Below are positions 35,256 to 42,716 of a DNA stretch of 64,000 nucleotides, piece by piece. The translations under genes and the position numbers were made by a program. The stretch is taken from positions 1 through 64,000 of the forward strand of contig CAJUNX010000023.1 in the NCBI GenBank assembly GCA_910587865.1. The letters are read 5' to 3'. The stretch is from an uncultured Roseburia sp. GTDB lineage: Bacteria > Bacillota > Clostridia > Lachnospirales > Lachnospiraceae. Each line of letters opens with the position of its first letter. Within the stretch, counting starts at the first letter, position 1. Under the pieces are notes generated by a model. The model worked only from the letters and a program-made list of their open reading frames with translations, made no database searches and was not told where the DNA came from.

Positions 35256-35722
35256 AAAAGCTGATACTGATGGGGCGGAGCATGTCGGGCAAGACGACGC
35301 TGACGCAGGCGCTCCGGGGCGAGGAGATCCATTATTATAAGACGCAGTACGTCAACCACTATGAGAGCGTGATCGACACGCCGGGGGAATACGCGCAGAG
35401 CCACAGACTCGGGAAGGCGCTGGCGCTCTACACATACGAGGCGGATGTAGTCGGAATCCTGGTGGCGGCCAATGAGCCGTACTCGCTGTTTCCGCCGAAT
35501 GTGACCTGCCAGGCGAACCGCGAATGCATCGGGATCGTCACCAAGATCGATCTGCCGGAGGCCAATATTCCGATGGCGGACCGGTGGCTTGAAATCGCGG
35601 GCTGTAAGACGATCTTTCACGTGAATTCGAAGGAGGGTGTCGGGGTGGCCGAGATCCTGGAGTATCTGAAGACGGATGAAGAGCGTGGGCAGGAAATGAC
35701 TGAGAGCGGAAGCAGGAAATGA
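35252..35722 (+). CDS. EutP/PduV family small GTPase-like protein
   Basis: 156 aa. A P-loop GRSMSGKTT lies at residues 8-16, the switch region DTPGEYAQ near 46, and TKIDLP (NKxD-like) near 110. The family is associated with microcompartment positioning or assembly; its exact job is unsettled. The stop codon lies inside the second copy of a 23-bp tandem repeat (35689, 35712), so the last residues (MTESGSRK) come from the repeat. Confidence 0.9.
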   Translation: MKKLILMGRSMSGKTTLTQALRGEEIHYYKTQYVNHYESVIDTPGEYAQSHRLGKALALYTYEADVVGILVAANEPYSLFPPNVTCQANRECIGIVTKIDLPEANIPMADRWLEIAGCKTIFHVNSKEGVGVAEILEYLKTDEERGQEMTESGSRK

Positions 35723-35733
35723 CTGAGAACGGA
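35689..35733. repeat. 23-bp tandem repeat at the eutP-like gene end
   Basis: GCAGGAAATGACTGAGARCG and the next bases occur at 35689 and 35712, period 23. The stop codon lies in the second copy. Confidence 0.88.
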
Positions 35734-35876
35734 CAGCCTGACTGTGACCGGAAGAAGTTGCGGACAGTCTGAGGGATTGTGAACATGAGAGGGAACAATC
35801 GCTGTATCTTCTAAAAATGAACAGAAGAACAGCAATAAACATAAGTTTCATTTAAAATTTAAGGAGGAAAATGGTA

Positions 35877-36722
35877 ATGGTAAACGAAATGGAAATCAAG
35901 AAACAGATCTGCGAGATCGGAAAGAGGATCTACAACCGCAACATGGTGGCAGCGAACGACGGAAATATTTCCGTAAAGTTAAACGACCATGAGTTTTTGT
36001 GTACGCCGACCGGCGTGTCAAAAGGATTTATGACGCCGGAGTTCATCTGCAAGGTAGACGAGAACGGAAACGTGATCCAGGCAAACAAGGGCTTTAAGCC
36101 GTCTTCCGAGATCAAGATGCACATGCGTGTCTATCAGAAGCGCCCGGATGTCGGTTCCGTGGTACACGCACATCCGACCTTTGCGACCTCGTTTGCAATT
36201 GCAGGGATTCCGCTGACCCAGCCGATTATGCCGGAGGCAGTGATCGCGCTTGGCTGTGTGCCGATCGCAGAGTACGGCACGCCGTCCACGATGGAGATCC
36301 CGGACAACCTGGAGAAATATCTTCCGTACTTTGACGCGGTGCTTCTTGAGAACCACGGAGCGCTGACCTGGAGTACCGACCTTCTGGCAGCATACCACAA
36401 GATGGAGAGCCTGGAGTTTTACGCAGAGCTGCTTTACAAGTCCAAAGTGCTCGGCGGCCCGAAGGAGTTTGACAAGGAAAATATCAAAAAGCTCTATGAG
36501 ATCCGCCGCAAATTCGGTCTTCCGGGCAAGCATCCGGCAAACCTGTGCTTAAACAAAGACGGCGACAACTGCCACAACTGCGGCGGCTGCGGTTCCGCGG
36601 ATTATAAGAACATGCCGGGCTATGAGTACAGCTTTGGCTGCGACTGCGGCAAGGAGTCCGGCGGCGTGAACGAGGCAGCGATCGCGGAGATCGTAAAGAG
36701 AGTGATTTCCGAGATGAAATAG
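35877..36722 (+). CDS. Class II deoxysugar-phosphate aldolase with targeting helix
   Basis: 281 aa. Residues 1-215 are a FucA/AraD-like zinc aldolase (zinc His in VVHAHPTF at about 97 and 99, and ENHGALTW; NDGNISVKL; PSSEIKMH). It splits fuculose or rhamnulose 1-phosphate to DHAP and lactaldehyde. Then comes a linker with six Cys (CLNKDG, CHNCGGCG, GCDCGK; about 227-260) and a C-terminal amphipathic helix EAAIAEIVKRVISEMK, read as an encapsulation peptide. ATG 35877 is preferred (AGGAGG 9 bases upstream) over ATG 35871 (3 bases). Aldolases with this tail mark the GRM5-like class. Confidence 0.9.
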   Translation: MVNEMEIKKQICEIGKRIYNRNMVAANDGNISVKLNDHEFLCTPTGVSKGFMTPEFICKVDENGNVIQANKGFKPSSEIKMHMRVYQKRPDVGSVVHAHPTFATSFAIAGIPLTQPIMPEAVIALGCVPIAEYGTPSTMEIPDNLEKYLPYFDAVLLENHGALTWSTDLLAAYHKMESLEFYAELLYKSKVLGGPKEFDKENIKKLYEIRRKFGLPGKHPANLCLNKDGDNCHNCGGCGSADYKNMPGYEYSFGCDCGKESGGVNEAAIAEIVKRVISEMK

Positions 36723-36780
36723 CGAAAATCTGGAAACCGGGATTTTCGCATTAGAAGAATCCCAAAGACAGGGATTCTTC
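36722..36780 (+). other. Two intercistronic hairpins after the aldolase gene
   Basis: GCGAAAATC/GATTTTCGC (36722-36749) begins in the stop codon. GAAGAATCCC/GGGATTCTTC (36754-36780) follows. The bases TTTTCGCA-TAGAAGAATCC recur downstream near 36814-36841. Neither stem has a U-run. They may protect the upstream mRNA and set a step in expression within the operon. Confidence 0.6.
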
Positions 36781-36863
36781 CGGTGGAAAAAGCAGGTTGG
36801 AGCAGGAAACAAAGGTCGGATTTTCGCAATAGAAGAATCCTGGCCTGGAAGTGAGGAGAGAGT

Positions 36864-37343
36864 ATGGAAGAGAAGGATTTGGAGCGCGCAGTGCGGGATG
36901 TGCTGCGCAGGATGCGGGCTTCTTCCATGATGAATTTAAAGCTTGCCACGGCTCTGATGGAGCGCGTGGAGGCTGAGGCGGCCCGCATGGGCGTAAATGC
37001 GGTGATTGCGGTGTCGGATGCGGCAGGGCGGCCGGTGGCGGTGCACTGTATGGACGGCGCATACATCGGAAGCTACGATGTGGCGCTGGGTAAGACCTAT
37101 ACCTCCGTGGCTTTTCAGATGCCGACGGCAAGGCTCGCTGAGCTTGCGGCGCCGGGCGGATCACTCTACGGCATCCAGAATACCAATGAGGGAAAGATCG
37201 TGATCTTCGGCGGCGGGGAACCGCTCTATGCGGACGGGGTCATGATCGGAGCCATCGGCGTGAGCGGAGGGACTGCGGAGCAGGACACGAAGCTCGGCGC
37301 CTATGGAAAAAATATATTAAAGGAAGTGATAGCTTGGAAATGA
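36864..37343 (+). CDS. GlcG/HbpS-like (PduO C-domain) protein
   Basis: 159 aa. Residues 20-157 are the HbpS/GlcG domain (VSDAAGRPVAVHCMDGAYIGSYDVALGKTYTSVAFQM; GGGEPLYADGVMIGAIGVSGG), which binds haem or cobalamin-like cofactors in relatives. The PduO adenosyltransferase domain is absent, which fits a B12-independent system. The first 18 residues (EKDLERAVRDVLRRM) form a helix like the targeting peptides of its neighbours. Its role in the compartment is unknown, possibly redox. It overlaps the next gene. Confidence 0.85.
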   Translation: MEEKDLERAVRDVLRRMRASSMMNLKLATALMERVEAEAARMGVNAVIAVSDAAGRPVAVHCMDGAYIGSYDVALGKTYTSVAFQMPTARLAELAAPGGSLYGIQNTNEGKIVIFGGGEPLYADGVMIGAIGVSGGTAEQDTKLGAYGKNILKEVIAWK

Positions 37344-38725
37344 CAGAAAGCCAGATAAAACGTATCGTGGGAGATGTGATCGCGAAGTTGGAGCTGGGCA
37401 GTCAGGCAGCCGCCAGACACGGCGTGTTTACCGACATGAATACCGCGATTGAAAAGGCGAAGGAAGCACAGAAAGTCGTGCGTGTGATGTCGATGGATCA
37501 GCGGGAAAAGATCATCTCCAATATCCGTACAAAAATCAAAGAAAACGCGGAGACCTTAGCGCGCATGGGCGTTGAGGAGACCGGGATGGGAAATGTCGGC
37601 GATAAGATCTTAAAGCATCTTCTGGTGGCGGAAAAGACGCCGGGGACGGAGGATATCACGACGACGGCATGGTCCGGCGACCGGGGCTTAACCCTGGTGG
37701 AAATGGGACCGTTCGGCGTCATCGGAGCGATCACACCGTGCACCAATCCCAGCGAGACCGTGCTCTGCAATACGATGGGAATGCTTGCGGGGGGCAATAC
37801 CGTGGTATTTAACCCCCATCCGCAGGCGATCCGCACTTCCATCTTTGCGATCAACCTCTTAAACGAGGCATCCATGGAAGCAGGCGGCCCGGACAATATC
37901 GCATGTACGGTGGAAAAACCGACGCTCGACTCGAGTGCGGTAATGATGAAGCACAAGGACATCCCGCTTCTGGTTGCGACCGGAGGCCCCGGTGTTGTGA
38001 CGGCGGTGCTCTCGAGCGGGAAGAGAGGCATCGGAGCCGGCGCGGGCAATCCGCCTGCACTGGTGGATGAGACAGCCGATATCCGCAAGGCAGCGGAGGA
38101 TATCGTCAACGGATGTACGTTTGACAACAATCTGCCCTGTATCGCGGAAAAAGAAGTGGTTGCGGTTGACGCGATCTGCGACGAGCTGATGCGCTACATG
38201 GTGGAGGAGCAGGGCTGCTACTTAGCGTCAAAGGAAGTGCAGGAGAAGCTGATCCACACGGTGATGAACGAAAAGCATGTCTTAAACCGCAAATGCGTCG
38301 GAAGAAGCGCAAAGGTGCTGCTCCAGATGGTGGGCGTTACGGTGCCGGACAATATTCGCTGCATCATTTTCGAAGGCCCGAAGGAGCATCCGCTGATCGC
38401 GGAGGAGCTGATGATGCCGATCTTAGGCATCGTGCGCGCGAAGGATTTTAAGGACGCGGTGGAGCAGGCCGTATGGCTTGAGCACGGCAACCGCCACTCC
38501 GCGCACATCCACTGCAAGAATGTGGACCGGATCACGGAATATGCGCGGGCCGTCGACACGGCGATCCTTGTGAAAAACGGACCGTCGTACGCGGCGCTCG
38601 GCTTCGGCGGCGAGGGTTTCCCGACCTTTACGATCGCGAGCCGTACCGGCGAGGGATTAACCAGCGCGGCGACCTTCACGAAGCGCAGACGCTGTACCAT
38701 GTCGGACAGTCTCTGCATCCGCTAA
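37334..38725 (+). CDS. CoA-acylating propionaldehyde dehydrogenase (PduP-like)
   Basis: 463 aa counted from TTG 37334. It oxidises propionaldehyde to propionyl-CoA with NAD+ and CoA. The catalytic Cys is about residue 269 in NNLPCIAEKE; the NAD site includes GVIGAITPCTNPSETV and VATGGPGVV. An N-terminal amphipathic helix (ESQIKRIVGDVIAKLEL) is separated by a linker from the dehydrogenase core and is the likely encapsulation peptide. Start choice is open: TTG 37334 has AGGAAG 7 bases upstream, while ATG 37340 makes an ATGA overlap with the previous stop. Confidence 0.93.
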   Translation: MEMTESQIKRIVGDVIAKLELGSQAAARHGVFTDMNTAIEKAKEAQKVVRVMSMDQREKIISNIRTKIKENAETLARMGVEETGMGNVGDKILKHLLVAEKTPGTEDITTTAWSGDRGLTLVEMGPFGVIGAITPCTNPSETVLCNTMGMLAGGNTVVFNPHPQAIRTSIFAINLLNEASMEAGGPDNIACTVEKPTLDSSAVMMKHKDIPLLVATGGPGVVTAVLSSGKRGIGAGAGNPPALVDETADIRKAAEDIVNGCTFDNNLPCIAEKEVVAVDAICDELMRYMVEEQGCYLASKEVQEKLIHTVMNEKHVLNRKCVGRSAKVLLQMVGVTVPDNIRCIIFEGPKEHPLIAEELMMPILGIVRAKDFKDAVEQAVWLEHGNRHSAHIHCKNVDRITEYARAVDTAILVKNGPSYAALGFGGEGFPTFTIASRTGEGLTSAATFTKRRRCTMSDSLCIR

Positions 38726-38869
38726 GACGGGAGCGCCGGCCTGGAAACCGGAGGCTGCGAAAGCGGCATATCCGGTGAGAAAATCTGAAAAATAAGACGC
38801 TTGCAGTGAAACGACGGACAGTATGTTTCGCGAACTGCCCTTATAGTAATAAAAAAGGAGGGAATAAGG
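38726..38869 (+). other. Spacer between the pduP-like and dehydrogenase genes
   Basis: 144 bp without a gene. It ends in AAAAAAGGAGGG, a strong ribosome binding site for the dehydrogenase gene at 38870. No promoter with both boxes was seen. Confidence 0.4.
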
Positions 38870-40072
38870 ATGGAGATGAATGCTTCCCAGGTGGAAGAGA
38901 TCGTAAAACAGGTCTTAAACAGCCTGTCAGGGACATCCGGATCTTCGGCTTCCCATGCAGGAAGAGAGATTCCGAAGACCGCACATGTCGCGATGCTCAC
39001 ATCGTTAGAAAATTTTGAGATAAAAGAATACCCCATGCCGGAGGTTGGAGACGACGATATCCTGGTAAAGGTGGAGGGATGCGGGATCTGCGGAACCGAC
39101 GCCCATGAGTTTAAGAGAGATCCGTTCGGGTTAATTCCGGTGGCGTTAGGACACGAGGGAACCGGCGAGATCGTAAAGATGGGGAAAAACGTGACGGCCG
39201 ACAGCGCCGGAAAGCCGGTTGCGCTCGGGGACAAAGTGGTTACCTGCATGATTTTTAAGGATAACCCCGATATCACGATGTTTGACTTAAATAAACAGAA
39301 TGTCGGCGGCGCGGACGTCTACGGGCTGCTCCCGGACGACGATGTCCACTTAAACGGATGGTTTGCCGACTACATACTGATCCGCGGAGGGTCGACGTTC
39401 TTTAACGTCAGCGATCTGGATCTGGATTCCCGTATCTTAATCGAGCCGTGCGCGGTGCTCGTACATGCGGTGGAGCGCGCGAAGACGACCGGGATCCTGC
39501 GGTTCAACAGCCGCGTGGTCGTACAGGGCTGCGGGCCGATCGGTCTGATCTGCATCGCGATCTTAAAGACGATGGGAATCGGCAATATCATCGCGGTGGA
39601 CGGCAATGAGGGAAGACTGGAGTTTGCAAAAAAGCTCGGCGCGTCCGGCAGCGTGAACTTCAGGGATTACAGCGGCACCGAGGCGATGGCGGAAGGCGTT
39701 GCCGCACAGTTTGACGGGCATCTGGCGGATTTTGCATTCCAGTGCACCGGTTCGCCGGCAGGACATTCCAATATTTATAAGTTTATCCGCAACGGCGGCG
39801 GCCTCTGCGAGCTTGGATTTTTCATCAACGGCGGAGACGCGACGATCAACCCGCACTTTGATATCTGTGCGAAGGAGATCACGACGGTCGGAAGCTGGGT
39901 GTACACGCTGCGCGATTATGCGACCACATTTGAGTTCCTGAAGAGCGCGAATGCGATCGGGCTGCCGATCGGCGAGCTGATCACGGACAAATATCCGTTA
40001 AGCCGGATCAACGAGGCGTACAGAAAGAATCTGGCGATGACCGGCCTTAAGATCGCAGTGCTGCCGGATTAA
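38870..40072 (+). CDS. Zinc-type alcohol dehydrogenase with targeting helix
   Basis: 400 aa. An N-terminal helix (NASQVEEIVKQVLNSLS) plus a Ser/Gly linker precede a medium-chain dehydrogenase core: zinc ligands in GCGICGTDAHEF and LGHEGTGEI, then a Rossmann VVQGCGPIGLICIAILK. In this setting it may reduce lactaldehyde to 1,2-propanediol, or propionaldehyde to propanol, regenerating NAD+ inside the shell. This is not the iron-type PduQ, which fits the fucose/rhamnose class. AGGAGG lies 8 bases before the ATG. Confidence 0.9.
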   Translation: MEMNASQVEEIVKQVLNSLSGTSGSSASHAGREIPKTAHVAMLTSLENFEIKEYPMPEVGDDDILVKVEGCGICGTDAHEFKRDPFGLIPVALGHEGTGEIVKMGKNVTADSAGKPVALGDKVVTCMIFKDNPDITMFDLNKQNVGGADVYGLLPDDDVHLNGWFADYILIRGGSTFFNVSDLDLDSRILIEPCAVLVHAVERAKTTGILRFNSRVVVQGCGPIGLICIAILKTMGIGNIIAVDGNEGRLEFAKKLGASGSVNFRDYSGTEAMAEGVAAQFDGHLADFAFQCTGSPAGHSNIYKFIRNGGGLCELGFFINGGDATINPHFDICAKEITTVGSWVYTLRDYATTFEFLKSANAIGLPIGELITDKYPLSRINEAYRKNLAMTGLKIAVLPD

Positions 40073-40102
40073 TGACAGGCAGGATGGAAAGGGGCCCCTT
40101 AT

Positions 40103-40420
40103 ATGGATGAGAGAGCAGTAGGAATCCTGGAGGTATACGGACTGTGCTGTGCGTTTCTCGCGGCGGACGCGGGATGCAAGGCAGCCAATGTTACCCTGGA
40201 ACCGTTTGATAAGAATAAGCCGGCCAATGCGGAGTCGCTGCCGGTTCCGCTTCTGGTCACGATCAAGTTCCGGGGAAGCGTGGAGGATGTGACGGCAGCC
40301 GTGGAGGCCGGAAGAGAGACGGCGGAGGCCACAACGGGCGTGGTGGTAAGCCACGTGATCCCGAGACCGACGCAGGATACGTTAAAAATGCTGGGGATCT
40401 GCGCATTTGACGCGGATTAG
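40103..40420 (+). CDS. BMC-H shell protein with enlarged loop
   Basis: 105 aa, one BMC domain (AVGILEVYGLCCAFLAADAGCKAANVTLEPF and SHVIPRPTQDTL). A loop of about ten residues (DKNKPANAESLP) between strands makes it longer than canonical PduA-like proteins. Adjacent cysteines (GLCC) face the helix bundle. It starts the block of four consecutive hexamer genes. Confidence 0.92.
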   Translation: MDERAVGILEVYGLCCAFLAADAGCKAANVTLEPFDKNKPANAESLPVPLLVTIKFRGSVEDVTAAVEAGRETAEATTGVVVSHVIPRPTQDTLKMLGICAFDAD

Positions 40421-40484
40421 AACACAAAGAAAGCTACATTGAGTCCGACCGGTAAAGGCCGGCGGCGGAAAGAGAGGATATAAA

Positions 40485-40772
40485 ATGGCACAGGAAGCAT
40501 TAGGAATGGTAGAGACAAGAGGACTGACCGCAGCGATTGAGGCGGCGGATGCGATGACCAAATCGGCGGAGGTTTCCCTGATCGGAACAGAGAAGATCGG
40601 CTCCGGTCTGGTGACCGTGATGGTGCGCGGCGACGTGGGCGCAGTGAAGGCAGCGGTTGAGTCGGGTGCGGCAGCAGCAAGCCGCCTTGGCGAGCTTGTC
40701 GCACAGCATGTGATCCCGAGACCGCATACGGATGTGGAAAAGATCCTTCCGGGATTTCCGAAGGCAGAATAG
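40485..40772 (+). CDS. BMC-H shell protein, PduA-like (paralogue 1)
   Basis: 95 aa, canonical single-domain hexamer: MAQEALGMVETRGLTAAIEA, pore-loop GTEKIGSGLVTVMVRGDVGAVKAAVESG, and QHVIPRPHTDVEKIL. It is nearly identical to the product at 41324 except for a few residues and the C-terminal end (GFPKAE). It should be a main facet tile. AGAGAGGA lies before the ATG. Confidence 0.95.
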   Translation: MAQEALGMVETRGLTAAIEAADAMTKSAEVSLIGTEKIGSGLVTVMVRGDVGAVKAAVESGAAAASRLGELVAQHVIPRPHTDVEKILPGFPKAE

Positions 40773-40775
40773 CGT

Positions 40776-41273
40776 ATGGGCGCCTCATATGGATTAATTG
40801 AAGTTTCCGGCGTGGTTGCTGCGATTGATTCGCTGGATGCAATGTGCAAGGCATCGGATGTCACTCTGGTTACCTGGGAACGGAAGCTGGGAGGCCGGCT
40901 GGTCACGATCATTGTGGAGGGCGGCGTATCCGATGTAAAAGCGGCCGTGGAAGCGGCAGAAGAAATCTGTGAGGAAAATCATCATATCCTGGCGGCGCAC
41001 GGAGTCATCGCGGCTCCGAGCGAGGAGATCCGCAGACTGGTGGCGCTGAGCGCGAGCCGGCTTCAGAAGAAAAAGGAGCCTGCCGGAAAAGAAGCGCCGA
41101 AGGCCAAAAAGCAGGGCGCGATAAAGGCGGCCGATGCGAAAGAGCCCGCTGCAAAGACCGCTGAAAAAGCGGAAGAGGCAGCGGAAGGGGCGCAGCCCGA
41201 AGCAGACGGGAAAAAGGATGACGGCACGGAAAAGCCGGCCGGTCAGGGCAGAAAAAATCACAGAAAAAAGTAG
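40776..41273 (+). CDS. BMC-H shell protein with Lys/Ala/Glu-rich tail
   Basis: 165 aa. Residues 1-90 are a BMC domain (YGLIEVSGVVAAIDSLDAMCKASDVTLVTW; GGRLVTIIVEGGVSDVKAAVEAAEE). About 70 residues of charged low-complexity sequence follow (KKKEPAGKEAPKAKKQGAI, AEKAEEAAEGAQPEADGKK, RKNHRKK). The tail resembles no PduK Fe-S domain, as it has no Cys. It may project from the shell and contact nucleic acid, cargo or other compartments. It begins 3 bases after the previous stop. Confidence 0.92.
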   Translation: MGASYGLIEVSGVVAAIDSLDAMCKASDVTLVTWERKLGGRLVTIIVEGGVSDVKAAVEAAEEICEENHHILAAHGVIAAPSEEIRRLVALSASRLQKKKEPAGKEAPKAKKQGAIKAADAKEPAAKTAEKAEEAAEGAQPEADGKKDDGTEKPAGQGRKNHRKK

Positions 41274-41323
41274 AAAACAAAACTCAGATACGGTAAAATG
41301 GAAACAGAAAAGGAGGAACTATT

Positions 41324-41602
41324 ATGGCACAGGAAGCATTGGGAATGGTGGAGACAAGAGGTCTGACCGCAGCGATTGAGGCGGCGGATACCATGTGCAA
41401 GGCAGCAAACGTTACGCTTGTGGGAACAGAGAAGATCGGTTCCGGACTCGTGACCATCATGGTGCGCGGCGATGTCGGCGCTGTGAAGTCGGCGGTAGAG
41501 GCAGGCGCGGCAAACGCGGAGAGACTCGGTGAGCTTGTTGCACAGCACGTGATCCCGAGACCGCACACCGATGTTGAGGGAATCCTTCCGAAGATCGGCT
41601 GA
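41324..41602 (+). CDS. BMC-H shell protein, PduA-like (paralogue 2)
   Basis: 92 aa, canonical hexamer, nearly the same as the product at 40485 (AADTMCKAANVTLVG in place of AADAMTKSAEVSLIG; end EGILPKIG). The pair brackets the tailed paralogue and points to a local duplication. AGGAGG precedes the ATG. A GC-rich hairpin follows the stop. Confidence 0.95.
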   Translation: MAQEALGMVETRGLTAAIEAADTMCKAANVTLVGTEKIGSGLVTIMVRGDVGAVKSAVEAGAANAERLGELVAQHVIPRPHTDVEGILPKIG

Positions 41603-41624
41603 TTGCGTTTTATCTGTCAGAAAA

Positions 41625-41654
41625 GCCGGGGCCGGCGTTAAGCGCCGGCCCGGC
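41625..41654 (+). terminator. GC-rich hairpin after the hexamer block
   Basis: GCCGGGGCCGGCG and CGCCGGCCCGGC pair with one bulged G around TTAA. Only a weak U-rich tail follows (ATATTTCACTCTTG), so it is a partial terminator or mRNA-stabilising stem that would leave the hexamer mRNA in excess. Confidence 0.65.
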
Positions 41655-41755
41655 ATATTTCACTCTTGTTTGGCCGCAGGGACATCCGCGGCGGCGCACT
41701 GACAGATCAGGTGTGAGAGGAAGACGCAGTGAGAGAAAGACGCAGGTGATTACAA

Positions 41756-42430
41756 GTGGAAAGAAATGAGATAGAAGCACTGACAAGGATCGTCATCGAG
41801 AGCATCCAGGCCGGTCAGAAAAAGGGAGAGGACTTCCAGGTGCCGGTCGGTGTGAGCGCCCGCCATATTCATCTGACACAGGAGGACGTGGAGATCCTCT
41901 TTGGAGAGGGCTATCGGCTGACAAAGAAAAAAGAGCTGATGGGCGGCCAGTTCGCATCGAACGAGTGCTGTACGATTGTGGGCTTAAAGCTCCGCGCGAT
42001 AGAAAATGTCAGGGTATTGGGGCCGGTGCGGAAAGCGACGCAGGTCGAGATCAGCGTCACGGACGCGAGAAAGCTCGGTATCAGCGTTCCGGTCCGGGAA
42101 TCCGGGGATATCGCAGGGTCCGCGCCGATTGCGATCGTAGGCCCGAGGGGCGCAGTATACCACAAAGAAGGCTGCATCATCGCGGCACGGCATATCCACA
42201 TGTCCCCGAAGGACGCGGCGGCCTGCGGAGTCGGCGACGGCGATTATGTCAGCGTACGCGTGGACAACGAGCGGGGCACGACCTTTGATAAGGTCAAAAT
42301 CCGTGTGGACGACAGCTTTACCTTAGAGATGCACATTGACACCGACGAGGCGAATGCCAGCGAGATCGGCTGCGGGGATAAGGCGGCGATCGTAAAGAGC
42401 CAGGCTTATGTGCATCCTGCAGTGAGATAG
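41756..42430 (+). CDS. PduL-type phosphotransacylase
   Basis: 224 aa. PduL converts propionyl-CoA and phosphate to propionyl phosphate and recycles CoA inside the compartment. The zinc-binding His residues are in VSARHIHLT and AARHIHMSPKDA, with a further one in LEMHIDTDEAN. An N-terminal helix (NEIEALTRIVIESIQ) precedes the core and is the likely encapsulation peptide. Translation begins at GTG 41756 (AGGTGA 6 bases upstream). Confidence 0.94.
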   Translation: MERNEIEALTRIVIESIQAGQKKGEDFQVPVGVSARHIHLTQEDVEILFGEGYRLTKKKELMGGQFASNECCTIVGLKLRAIENVRVLGPVRKATQVEISVTDARKLGISVPVRESGDIAGSAPIAIVGPRGAVYHKEGCIIAARHIHMSPKDAAACGVGDGDYVSVRVDNERGTTFDKVKIRVDDSFTLEMHIDTDEANASEIGCGDKAAIVKSQAYVHPAVR

Positions 42431-42445
42431 GGAAGAGGATATTCC

Positions 42446-42712
42446 ATGATCATAGGAAAAGTAACCGGAAGTATTGTCTCCACCCGCAAGCAGGATAACC
42501 TGATCGGCAACAAATTCATGGTGATTGAGCCGATCGGCATCATGGACGGGGCAAACAGGCAGCTGGTTGCCATTGACAATATCGGGGCGGGAATCGGCGA
42601 GTACGTGCTGGTAGCGCAGGGAAGCGCTGCGCGCATCGGCTGCGGGCTGCCGGATTCCCCGATTGATGCCGCCATTGTCGGTATTATCGACGACATCGGA
42701 AAGCTGGTGTAA
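42446..42712 (+). CDS. EutN/CcmL-type pentameric shell vertex protein (BMC-P)
   Basis: 88 aa, one EutN_CcmL domain (MIIGKVTGSIVSTRKQDNLIG; FMVIEPIG; VAIDNIGAGIGEYVLVAQGSAAR). Pentamers cap the twelve corners of the shell. It is the only vertex protein in the locus. GAGGA stands before the ATG. The PduS-like gene begins 4 bases after the stop. Confidence 0.95.
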   Translation: MIIGKVTGSIVSTRKQDNLIGNKFMVIEPIGIMDGANRQLVAIDNIGAGIGEYVLVAQGSAARIGCGLPDSPIDAAIVGIIDDIGKLV

Positions 42713-42716
42713 GGGG

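Noticed and set aside
40776..41273. PduK-type iron-sulfur shell protein
   Set aside because: The C-terminal extension has no cysteines, so it cannot carry the PduK cluster.
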